This document shows positions 30,407-42,600 of a stretch of 64,000 bases of DNA, one piece after another (the first letter of the stretch is position 1; every line of letters begins with the position of its first letter). The notes beneath the pieces are model-generated. The model was not told the DNA's origin, ran no database searches, and saw nothing but the letters and a program-made list of their open reading frames with translations. Source of the DNA: Heterotrichella gracilis (taxonomy: Eukaryota > Sar > Xanthophyceae > Tribonematales > Xanthonemataceae). Made by a program: the position numbers and the translations under genes. The stretch lies in contig JAULBX010019522.1 in NCBI GenBank assembly GCA_032358255.1, positions 18,308 through 82,307 of the forward strand. Reading direction: 5' to 3'.

Positions 30407-33400
30407 AGTCACCTCAGGTCTGAGTACTGTCGCATATGGTATTCTGGGATTCTGCATGCAATTGTGGGGATCCGGCTAGACTGTTTGCGTGCTATTTTTT
30501 TCTGTCAATTTGCCGTGAGGCGGCAAGATTTGGACCAAGTGAAAATAGTTTCGCATTTACCCTTCCAGTGCCCTTACACAATTTTTTCCTTGTGATCCCT
30601 TGTGATCTGGTGCCTGTTCCAATCCCAATACGTTTGCCTTGATCCAGCACATATAGCAAGTATTTGCCATGTGGTTTGGCACAACCAATAAACAGATGAT
30701 GTGCATTGATGTTTTCCTTATCTATATGCAACATGAAGTGGCAAATGTTGCAGATAGTGGAGTGTTGTTTGAGGCCCATTTCCCAATAAAGCGGCATCTT
30801 TTGCGCAGCGCGTTCATTCCCAGTTGGAACGACGCCTATTTCCCTCGACGTTATGATAATCAGCCTTGCATTGCAGGCTGCCTGATCATTTGCCCACCTC
30901 AGCACCTTTGACAACAAAAGGTTTTTGCAACTGGTTTTCACAGTTCAGCCAAGTAGGTACACAGCCTGCCCATAGCTCGGGTAGCACCATCTTCAGATAT
31001 AAACCCCCTGTTTTTTCAATAGTCTGATAGGGTTCAATACATTTAAAGGGATGACCATGTGGTTCCTCGTGTTTCACTAGTACCCAGTGGTAGAGTAGTG
31101 TTCATTCTGTTGTTTGGCAGCCGCAGCCTTTGCAAGTAGCATTGCATTTGCAAGGCGTGCCGCTTTTTATTCTGAGCACAAGTTTGAGTTCGGTCCATCT
31201 AAAGTCAGTTCCTTTGAGCTACTTTGCAAGATGTACTCAGCTAATAAACATTTAGGCCAGCCATTTTGTGGCCCGCAATTTTGTGCTAGCAGCTGCTCAA
31301 CACGCCATTTGATGTGACAGCAACGCTGTAAATAAAACCACTTGCTATCTTTGAAAGACACAACGTTGTGTACACATTGTGACAATTTTGGCTTGGCAGC
31401 TGTGCCATGGCGGCTTAGTTCTATAAGCCCAAGGGCCTGCTCAGTCTGCAACTGCATCTGATATCATATTTGAATTCATTATATTTGAATTCATTCTTTG
31501 ATATCATATATGCGGCATTGAATTCCTGGGTGGGGCATGCAACGTGATGACTATATGCCGTCTCCTGCTGACACAAAGTTACAGCTTTGCCACAACCATG
31601 ATGGTTGCAATTGGTATGTCAACCCTAAGGGTCTTGGCAAAATTGACGGATCATCCATGCACATGCAATACCGGTCAGTAATGTTTATACCATGCCTAAT
31701 TTTAAAAATGTGGTCTGGTGTAATACTGCTGGATGATCATTTGACACATTAAGCCTGGCATATGCCAGTCCATTAGCAATATGTACATATGTATTCCACG
31801 CGCGTCGCGCTGGGCGCCCAGAGTAGCACAGATCAAGTCAAATAGAGTCGACCGTCGGCACATGGATGCTGTGGGCGTGTATGCATTATAATCATGCCCC
31901 AGATGGAAAAAGACCTACTAGTAACCTGTGAGTCACTCCAGCAGGCCAAGGACCACTGCCTCCTCACCAGCACCGCAGCAGGACCAATCATGACTATATA
32001 GGCTAATAGCTAGATAGTATCCGCATGCAGATTCGCCGTTAGCATATTGGCCTTGCCACACAGCACCACAGTGCCTGCATGGCACTGATATTGCAGGCAG
32101 CAACCAGAGCCACGCTGGGAAGCCCCAGGTAGGTTGCATACCCCTGGCAGGCGTGGCGGTGCGTGGCGGCACCTGGTCCACTGGCAGGGATGGCAGAGTA
32201 GGCAGAGTGCACGCCAGAAGCTGCAGCGATGATTTGACACCCGTAGAAACAGCAAAAGCACTCAGTGTGTGTGGTCGCAGATAGAGCCTTTGCAGTGAAT
32301 GCTTCTGCTGAATTGAATGACCAGCCCAGTAAATAATACATGCTTTTCCCCCAGCCCCCCCCTTCCTCTTCTCCTACTTCACCCTCTTCATTCACTTGTT
32401 ATTTCATCGGATACATTCAATTTCCAAGTCAGTATAAGCGCTAGCAAATAATTCATACCTTTTATGCCAGTCTGTACCCCTCCCCCAACCCCCCTCTCTT
32501 CATCCACTTCATTCACTTCAAACTTGGGCTAAAAGAAAAAAAATCAATTCTCAGGTTAAATGGTCCCCTCCCTCCAACCCACTGTAGCGCCTTGCTTTGG
32601 AAGCCCTACCTTCAAAATTCAAAAGACGTGTCTAGGGTTGGCTGTGAGCGTACACAAACCTAAACCCGAAACCCCTGCAGGGGCAGACCCTAATATTTTG
32701 AGTCCTGCGGGTGCAAACCCAGATCCTAGAATAAAGAGTGCGGGCGTACGCAACCCTAAACCCTAAAACCCTGCGCTAGTAATCCATAAGCCTTGCGCAC
32801 TCAACCTGAAAGGTGAACTTTAAATCGGTTAGCGTACACAACCCTAGGCCTAATCCTGCGGGGATAAACCCTGAAGCTCTAAACCCTAAAAAATAGTCTC
32901 TTTATTGTGCGGGTGGATAACTCTACCCTACAGCCCCGCAAGAGCACATCATACATGTAAACTCTCAAGTTCGGTACCCTGAGCCTAAACAATCTGGGGG
33001 AGACCTCTGCATGGACTACCCTGAAGTGTTGTATCAACGTGGTTGCTTTATGGGTGAACAGGCAAGGTAGGCGAAACAGGTTTGGGGAGTACAGAACCAG
33101 AAGTCCAAAGCAACTTGAAAACCTGATAACATACCTGAAAAAGGCAGAAACGTTGATCTCAGTACAGTATACCTCCACTTGCGGCAATGAATTCCGCCAA
33201 CTTTGATGCTTGGCGGAGTTGGGGAACCATACTACAGTCTAATTGTGTTTGTTGCTGGCAGCATGGTCGCGACGCAATTTGCCCCAAGGAAGTGACGGGA
33301 TGCACTGCTCTCGCAAGCAATTGGGCTGCGTGAGTGGCACATAGGTAAAGGTTGCTCGCTTGCACTATTCAGGTCACAAGCGTCCAAACAAGCAGATGCA

Positions 33401-33728
33401 TGCATGCCCAATTCGGTCGACAACTCGGTCGGCAATTCGGTCAGCATATATGTAGATGCTTACTCTCTTTTAACGGTAGAGTGTACCAAACCGAATCTAG
33501 TTTACCGGGACATGCATGGTGCTGTGTTGCCGCTGACTTTTGCAGCACACACTACCCAGTACTGCAGCTGCCTACCTTTACATCTAGACTAGCCATGAAC
33601 ATAGAGCCAGCAAAACGTCTCTTCCAATCAACCAAAAAACTTCCTAACCCATTTTTACTTTCACTGTAAGGTGCTCAGTAAGCCAGCGCCCAACTAGCCC
33701 ATCGAACTAGGCGGACCCAGCAGCAGCC
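30407..33728. other. Intergenic region, no gene supported
   Basis: AATAAA words at 30687 and 30786 could serve 3'-end formation of the upstream gene. TTTGAATTCATTATATTTG-type tandem sequence lies at 31465-31500. Telomere-like CCCTAAACCCTAAA occurs around 32755-32890. A pyrimidine-rich pair (CCCCCTTCCTCTTC / CCCCCCTCTCTTC) at about 32350 and 32490 suggests a 140-base duplication. No ORF shows a recognisable domain. Confidence 0.55.
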
Positions 33729-36700
33729 ATGGTTCCCAGCTGCAGGCGTATAATACTGCTTGCTTATGCCCTCCTTCCCTTCCTCTTCCTCCTTCGCCTA
33801 GCCACTTGCAACGTGGAGCCCTTCCATAACTACAGGCAGCACTCCATGCGGACACTGGCGCGCATCAGCAGGGCCAGGAAACACCACGTGATGCTCTACA
33901 TATCAGTGCCTTCGCACTCTTGGGAGCGCAGGTAGATTTGAATAGGTGGTTGAGTTAGCCAAGGAGGTTTGCCAATTTTTCCTGCCACTTGGCACAGCCC
34001 ATAAAGCAGTAATGGCCAGTAATGGTGATACAGTTACAAGTATTGATATAGCTGCGCCAAGTGATACATGAAGGGGACTCATTATGCCAGACGGTCCTGA
34101 TGTTACTGGAAGAACGGTTGTGGAAGGTGTTGATGATACACTGGTCATGGCAGCTGTGCCTGAAAGTAAATGTTTCTTGGTGCATCTGCCTAGTTTGTGG
34201 CCACCAGATGTGTATACTCTGCTGGCCAACCAGGCCAACTTAGCCAACCTATCTACCTACCGAGCATACCTAGCGGGGCCAATGAACTGCATGTGCACAT
34301 AGTCAACCTATGAAGGGTGATGAATTTGAATAGCCATTTATTCTTATTATATTTTTCTAAGGGCAATTTGTTTTATCCTTACTTTTGATGGGAAACAATA
34401 TTATTTCTAGACTAAACATCAGGCTGTTGTTTTTTTCATCTTGGCCAATGAAAGCAAGCATCGTTGATCATACATTTTTTGGCTAAAAATGTTTGATTTG
34501 TACGTTTTTGTGCCCATGTATTTTTATGCTTATCAACCTTCATATGTCGACCATTGGGGGTGCATTCCGGTGCATTCATCCGGTGCCACCACGATGGCCT
34601 CATGTGCTCAAATTCTGCATAGCCATGCTCATACCCCTGCCAATCTGAGACTCTTGCGGTCGGCCGCGTCAGCAAAGAACGTTACCAATCATACCCCCTG
34701 CAAAGGACCTTTCAATAACCTCGTCCTTACCCTGAACCCTAAATCTTACACTCTAATCCTTCTGTACTGCTCCTGCTAGGGCTGCCATCCGGTCCACCTG
34801 GCTGTACAATCGCTCCACACACCTACCCCACTATGCGCTGCGATTCCTCGTCTCCCCTGGGGATCCTGTGCATGAGGAGGAGGCCTGTGAAGATGACCTG
34901 GCATTGGTTGATCCTCAGTTTGCAACTGGTAGCGGTAACCACTCAGTTATAGCGCACAAGATCATCTATGGCTTCTGGTGCGCGGTGACACATGCATGCA
35001 TTTGCTTTGTGCCGGCCTAGCAGGCCCGGGTGTTTGTGTGGTGTACCAAAGCTCTACCCCAATGTTGATGGGGCTCTGTCACTGCATGTGGGTGGAATAA
35101 GGCAGTACTCTACAGGAATTTACGAGAGATACTATTTTGGCAAGGGCAATTCTTGCATAGTTGAATAATCTGTGAAAATAAGCGAAAACAACTGCCATTT
35201 AGGGTGTTATAGGTGTTTGCATTGACAATGTAGACAATGCCGGCACCACACAACTGGTTGACAGCCACCTATGGCGCCACACATACCATCTGGTTGACAC
35301 CCATCAGAAGTATAAAATGATGGCTCATGAGCACGCAAATGACTGACATGGGCACCTTCAGTACCCAACGGTGATCAAAGCATAGGAACTTTTGCTGACC
35401 AGTGTTCAATGACCACATTTAGGGTAAATAAGGCTATGTGCATTACACTACCTGCAATGATCATTTCAAGAACGACATGAAATACTTGAAAGAGTTCAGC
35501 ATACTATTCCACTTTGATTACAATGTAAATACGCAAAGGCTTTGAAAAGTTCGTACGCAAGGTCAAAATGCCCACTGTCTTTGTGCAATGCAATGCCTCC
35601 AAAACTTTGTGGTACACCACTTGCAGGTATGCCTATCATCATTTTGATTTTGATTTCTATATCCAAGCGGACGATGACTCCATTATCAATATGGGTCCTA
35701 TGCTGCACATGCTCCAGACCATGATAAAGCCAGAGGATGCTCGAAGGCTGTACATGGGCGTTCCTTTAATACGCCAAGGTGCGGACCATGAAAATTTGGA
35801 ACTCCTTGGAACGAAACCTTTTTGACAAACCCCGACTACCCTGTCCAGGGCCCCGACTACCCGGGTTACGTGATCACAGAATGTCATAGCTGCCTGAAAC
35901 AAATGCAAGCTGTCTCTGACCAGGTGCATTGGGTAAAGGTAACTAACTAGCAGCCCATACGGTGTTGCGCCTCCCTCTGCGTACTCTGCGCCTTTTCCCT
36001 GTTACCCTACTCAACATAAAGACATGATGCATAGGTGGCAGCTTATTTTTGACTAATCTGGCATATGCTGTTTGTGCCCCAACCCAGCTCCAAACCTTGT
36101 TTTTAATTTGGTACCTTCATAGTTGGGACGCTAGGGTCACGTTTACCCTTTTGATGATCCATGTCTTTTGGGCGCATAAGACACCATCCCAAGAAAGGAT
36201 GGTGATAACAGACTCTGAAAGTTATTGACTTGCCCGATTTTCCTGCGGTATCGCTTTTTTCCGGGAAGATGTCGACCAGCGTCATATCTGAAGTCGAAAT
36301 AAAATTCTGCCGGTAGTGTGTAATATGTACCGTGTAGTGGGTAGTGGTAGAAGTGGGTAGCATTGCCCGACAGGTCTGTGTAGGTTGCCACAAAGCAGCC
36401 ATAGCTTTAGCAAATTCCATTACTTCCATAACTTCCATGTGCAGCAGTTTGCGCACTTCCAATCTACCCATTCTCAGGAAGGCATGCAAGATCGCAAATG
36501 AATCACATTTGCATCTATGTCTATGTATGGACAAATTCAAAATGAAATCTTTGAGTTTCCTGACAGTCTAAATCCAGAAATTAAAATCCAGAAAGTGCCC
36601 AACTTGACAGAACGTTAATAGAACTCTCCAAATGCAGTTTTTAAACAAGTAATTAGTACACAATGCATGACCAAACCCCGCAGCTTATACAACTCCATTT

Positions 36701-37840
36701 ACTCCATTGTGTCTCACATGCTTCATTTTCCCTTTCCCACAGCCGTCGAGGGGGGTCACCTAGGAGACCCCGAAACCAAAGCATATGGTATCGACGTCTA
36801 CCCGCCCTACCATGGAGGTCCAGGTCTAGCGCTGGGCGTAGATGTGGTGCGGTATCTGGTGTTTGCAGATGCAAGCATTGGGCTGAAATTCATGGGCTAT
36901 GGTGACAGCACCCTGGGCTTGTGGCTCACCGGAATGAATATCGCAATGCAGAGCTTCCCCCTGACGTGAGTATAGAGTGCGGGAGGGTTTCCAGGGTTTT
37001 AAGATGGCAATACAGGGTTGCGGAATGTGTGGGAGTCCGATGATGGTGTAGGTGATGCAGTGCTGAACCCCGGCTGCTGGGTGAGACATTTATATCAAGA
37101 TAAATGGCCGAGGTTTAAAAATTGTAGATTATGGGACAAGACAGCCAGACAATTGTGAATTGAAACCCCCTGCTGTCTTGCTGCTGTGCAAGGCTGCATT
37201 TTGTTTTTTTTACGGTAGAGGCATTGGCTCAAGAAGCTTGGTTGGAGTAGTTTGAGTTTGTTGAGTGTATGGAGTGGTCGGTTTAGACAGTCATCTAAAA
37301 TCTCTCTATGTGATACTAGTGGTACATGGAATTCGGATAAGGTATAGCATCTTTTGGCAACATCTGGCTGGTAGCTTCGAAGTAGTAAATGAGACTAAAG
37401 TACACCAACTGAATTAACTGAATGGCACTTTGTGTAGTGCATGTAGGATAAGAATAATTAATTAGAAGGGTATAGCCAGCGTAATTGGCTGTGCGTCGTA
37501 TACATGCTGAAGTTTCCCGTAAGGTAGACAAGTGGGCTTTGGACAAGGGCACCCAAACTGTGCATGTTGCTTTACTTGTTTTATGGTTACAAGGCTTTGC
37601 TAACTATGCCAACACCAACTATTGGCGCATCCCCACAGGCACTACCAAGACGTCAACTGGCACAACATCAAGACGTGGACCATCACTGCTGATTCTTTCT
37701 GTGGACGTGATGCGTATGTGCTGATGCACCCATTCAAGGATCCTGGCGACATGCTACAGTACAAAAAGTGGATGACATGCGGTTTGCATGATGACCCCTT
37801 GGATACCTTGGAAAGGACTGCTAGCTCGCCTGATGAATAA
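33729..37840 (+). CDS. GT31-family beta-1,3-galactosyltransferase-like protein
   Basis: Type II Golgi glycosyltransferase adding a beta-1,3-linked hexose (Gal or GlcNAc by family). Exons: 33729-33931, 34780-34984, 35550-35778, 36743-36965, 37639-37840 (TAA), 353 residues with consistent phases. The N-terminus is a signal anchor (RRIILLAYALLPFLFLLRL). GT31 marks: ERRAAIRSTW, then FYIQADDDSIIN (the DXD metal site), MGVPLIRQ, and YPPYHGGPGLALGVDVVRYL. The usual EDV..G motif near the end reads GDSTLGLWLTG. The stretch between IIYGFW and the DDD motif is short for the family, and the junction 34984/35550 is the least certain; a missed small exon is possible. First of five co-oriented glycan-type genes. 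Confidence 0.8.
36208..36290 (+). repeat. Dispersed repeat, copy 1
   Basis: CAGACTCT, ATTGACTTGCCC, TTTTCCTGCGGT and AGATGTCGACC blocks recur in the same order at 46437-46530. It lies in the long third intron of the GT31 gene. No coding potential recognised. Confidence 0.6.
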
Positions 37841-39655
37841 GAACGCACATCGTACAATTAAACATATTTAAAGTATTAGTTGACAGATGCAGAGTGAATG
37901 AACTAATCTCACTGGGCCCCAAAGTTAGTTTAGTTAGTTACAAGACAGCCGTAGTGACCCAAAGCTATCTCATGTAAAATTGTGTACCGGGTACTGCCGG
38001 CGTGGACTACCTTGGGGCAGGCAGGGATGTTGTAAAATAATATCAACTGTGAAGTCAACTCTCCTTATCTTCAATAGTGTGAACAAGGACATTTTTTGGT
38101 TTGTAGTCAACATGGATCAGCTCGTCTATTAGATTTGTGTTTTGTTGTCGGCCCTGTACAGAAACGTTTTGTTGGCGTTGCTAGAAGCAACAATTAGTGT
38201 ATGTAGTTAGTGTAGTACTTTAATTCTCAACAAATACATGTGCCTCAATCTGATGTATAACTAGTGTAGCTACTTAAATTTTAACATACGTGGTTTTGGG
38301 ACTAAATGTTAACATAGCATGAGAAACTACATTGAATATGGCAAAATAAGTTTAATTGCTACCAAATATATATGTTCTGCTATACATATAGATTGTGCTA
38401 CCAAAAATATAGATTTATTAATGCGTTTCTAAATTGCATATGTCAGGCATCGGGAAACATTGACATATGATGTCCAATATATGCCAATGTTTGAATGTAG
38501 TATACCTTCCTACGCATGCGTCCAAAAGTATTAATGTGCCAGGTAGCCTTTGATTTCGAATTGTTCTCTACTTCACCCGCCTAACCCGTCTTTGGATGGT
38601 TCAGAATCTGCGCATTAACCTTAAACCCTCCAAGGAAAGCAGGCCCCTTCGTCACAATACTGTATAAGCAGTATCTACAGTGACACATAAATGTGACGTA
38701 TAATTGGAGTGACATTTGCATTGCTCTGGCAGTAATAATGTGGCTGCCATAATTGCAATAACTCATAAATGCACATATAATTGTTTTTTTTGAAATGGCA
38801 CAGTGTGTATAAACAATATTGCAAACCTCAAGCGGCTGGAGACGAAAAGCATACTGCCAACTTTGTATTATTTAAAATTATGTGGCCTGCGATATTGGTC
38901 TGCTTTGCTGTACTGGGCATTTTCAATATTTCCCCCCCTTAATTCCTACAGGAGGACTTTAAAATATCACCGGATATATATTTATCAAAGTCGTCCTGAT
39001 TGATCAGTCGTCCTGAATATTCTACCTCGATTGGGGGCAGTTTTCTTAAATGCTGTCGACGTCGAATCCCCAGTCCCCGATTCGCGTACACGGCACACAA
39101 ACGAAAAGTTTTTGATAGCCTTCACAGCATTTCTTCACACTACTATACCCGGGTACCCGGGTCGAGGTCATCTTAAGTGACCAAACGCATGTATACACCC
39201 ATAGCAAACCCATGCATGTATACAGAGTCAAATCCTGTGGATGCATGTGCCACAATTCGTACTACTTGAAGTTCCAGGGGAATTCACATGCACGTCTGAA
39301 GCTTAGGTTTGAGCTGAGAGCTGGGTGATAGCTAGGGAAGGAAGAGCTAGCGTTCAAGTGGTCAACCGACTCCACCGAACCAAAGGTGGGCCAAGGCCCC
39401 CTTGCCAGTACATCACACATAGCCAACTAGTGTGTCTTGCCCACCCCGTGGCCCACCACCAACAACCCTCGACTCCGTTCTCATGGCAGCACCCACCAGG
39501 CCTCCTTGGCCCTTGGCTGTCTGGGTGTGCATTCTGGCTGCACTTTTATCTCTTAATTTTATTTTTTCTTAAAGAAAAAAAATAGCAAAAATAAAAATAT
39601 TTAGTGAAATAGCATCTTGAAGTTTTTGTTGAATAGTTATTTGAGCGTAAGATAG
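37841..39655. other. Intergenic AT-rich region
   Basis: No gene supported. ACCCGGGT is doubled at 39147-39162. An ATG at 39483 opens a hydrophobic peptide (RPPWPLAVWVCILAALLSL), which could be the missing signal-anchor exon of the GT90 gene, but no donor gives a convincing join. Confidence 0.5.
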
Positions 39656-42600
39656 AGTTTTTAATTTTTGGACCCTACCGGGGCCTGTGGTGGCGGACGA
39701 TATCGATGTGAGATGTCAGGAGTGGTGGGTGCTGGCAGAGTTCAACAAGGACTGGATACGCATGACTGACTGCACCAGCTGTGAGCACCGAAGCGCCGCT
39801 CTTATGTGGTTGCTGCACGAGGCGCACAGGTACGTACAGCCACCGTGTAGATGCTTGCGTGGGCCGCTGCATTGGGTTTTATGGGCCGCCGCTGAGGTGC
39901 ACTGTTCACTTGTCCTTTTACGGGGAATACCATACTGACACCAATCTTTTGACTTTGTTCATCTACAGGTTTGTTGTCCTGAACTTTCTAGAAGACTTGT
40001 TCTTACGTGCAAGTACCTAGCTGTTCACCACCAAGCTTGACAACACGTTGCACTCACTGACCCACTACCCAACACTGCACTCTTTAACCCCACCCTCCAC
40101 GCCCAATCCCCACGCACATCCTTGCAGTGCAGCCATGCAAACCCTCAACCCGGAGATCAGCAGGGTTGCAATCAACTTGGCAGACAAACCCCCCAGCTCT
40201 TGTCCCTGGCCAGACCGAACCTGCTTCTCCTCTTCTTGCAAACGCAACACCACCGATCCAATCCAGTCGTGTGATCGAGCCTTCCCGGACTTTGCGTTCT
40301 ACTCCTGGCCAGAGACAGGTGCGGCGCATATAATTTGGCGCTTAAAACCCTTGTATGGCAAATAGTATTGCCAGATACAACTCTAGCATGGCGTGTAATA
40401 ACCTAGCGCGGCGCATAAACCCTTGTGTGGCCTTGTAGATCCCTAGAGGCAGGCCTGGCTTGGCGCGGCGCCTAAGTTCCAAGCATAGGGCGTGAAGCCT
40501 TATTACAACTTATAAAACCCCTTGCGCATCACATAAAACCCTAGTGCGGCACATGAAACTTTAGTGCGACCCATAAGTCCCCTGGAACGGCGTATAAAAT
40601 TGTAAGGGTCGTGAAACCTCAGCAGCGCATAAACCCTGCATGGCCAAAAAAACCTCATTGTGGAGCATACAGTGGCCAGCCGAGGTGATGTCCCAGTGCG
40701 GCGGGTGCAAAAGTAGCAAAAGTTGAAGGCTGCGTACCCACAGCCCCAGTGGAGGATGAAGCTGCATATACTGCATACCATTCAACCCAGCAACGCTCTC
40801 GTTATTGGCAGCATCAGAGTATCCTTAGCCACTCCTATGGCATACACTCTTAGTGATTAGGCAAGCCATACATATGAATTGTAGTCCGGGTCTTTATAAT
40901 TGTCTTGGATTGGGTGTTGTGGATTTTGGATTGGGTGCTATGGATTGTCTTGGATTGGTGTGGGTGGTGGGATCAGGGTGCATTGGATCCAGGCAGATTG
41001 CGTCTGGATGGTGGATTGGGGGTCACCAGGAAGGGCAGCAACATAAGCAACATTGGGATGCTGGATTGAATCGTGTGTAGGTCTAGTAGGTCGTTCAATG
41101 CCTAGTAAATGTATGGGTTGTCACATGTCAGGCGTGAACATGTGACAGAAACAAGACTCGCAATGTCACCATATACACCATATCACTGAGGCATGCCACT
41201 ATTGTCACTGAACCGCGTGAATACACGAGTCAGGTTCAAACCCAACTAGATTTGTTTTGGCGGGATATGGGGATTTTTCTACCCTCAACCCTTAATTGCA
41301 CCCTCATTCCTCCTGGCTTTTCAATCTACACCATACACTCTCAATTTCGCCCCAATGTCTATAGGCATGGTCAACCTGCAGAACACATCTCAGCTTCACT
41401 CTAGCTCATATAAGCATGTACAACTTACATCGCACACCCTGAGCTTTTGCCTAATCCCATAGGCATGTTCAACCTGCAACACACCCTTAACCTTATACAC
41501 AAGAAGAGCGATGAGCCGCCGAAGCATGACCGTGCGTTTTGGATAGGAGTGAAAACACATGCTGTGCGGGAAGTACTGGCGAGCTTGGTAAGGATATGCG
41601 GAGAACCACTAGACACTGCAATGCTTTACAATATAAAAAAAATGATTATTTTGGATCTTTTAATGGAGTATGCATGGGAGACGCACCGCGCGAGGGTGAT
41701 GTTGGAGCGCTTAGTGAGAGTACTCAGAAGCAGAAGGGCTTTAATATATCACATAGTGATAGCGTATATCAAAACCCTCCTGTCAGAACCACTCGTGCAG
41801 TCTGCAAATTTGCTACCGACCTGCTAGTCCTTTTTGGTATTTCTTAAACATGAATACTCCTGTGACTCCTGTAACATAAGAGTGGAGACGCACCTCGGGT
41901 GCTCCACGGACCCCTGAGCAAAGACCACGTTGCCCCCCCTCATCCAGCTGTGAGGGGGCATATATGGACCACTGATTGAGACCTATACTCGTATTTTGGG
42001 GCCCATGTATCCTTATTCTTACTTTCTCTCGGAAGATGCTTGTGCTTAGGCTGGACTTGGCTGGTATATACGAAATTACCTTTTCCCGAAATAATACATT
42101 TTACCTCAGTTTCTCTGAGCTGCCAGCTAACAAGGCCTCATGCTTTCATTGTACCTCGGTATTTGAGCTCAAGTTGTATAAAATGTGCCCATAAATGCTG
42201 AGACTTGCGCCCCTTAATAGGTCAACCTCTTTGGTCTCATGCAATGCAGGCGCTCCACCGTCCCAATTTGCTTGAATGTGTGCTCATGAAATGGCAGGGA
42301 CAAGGGAAGGGAAGTGTGTTTGTGAGCCTGGAGGATCACGGGGAGTGGGTGACATTAGTGGACGTGCGAGGCAATGGGTACAGCGCGCGACTCAAGTACC
42401 TGGTATACCTGGCACACTTCGACAGGCCTTTATTCGTGCAGGTGGGTTGGGTGTGGGCGGAGGGTATGAGCAGGGTTTGGGTGCGGTGATGGAGGATCAG
42501 TCCATTAGTGGATGTGTGAGGCAATGGTACAGCATGCTGCTGAAGTACCTGGCGCATTTCAATAGGCCGCTGCTTGTGCGGGTATGTTGGAAGTTGGTGA

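Noticed and set aside
30075-30479. Alternative-frame ORF over the last exon of the Cys-rich modular gene
   Set aside because: A shadow of the true frame, which keeps the Cys pattern and splice phase.
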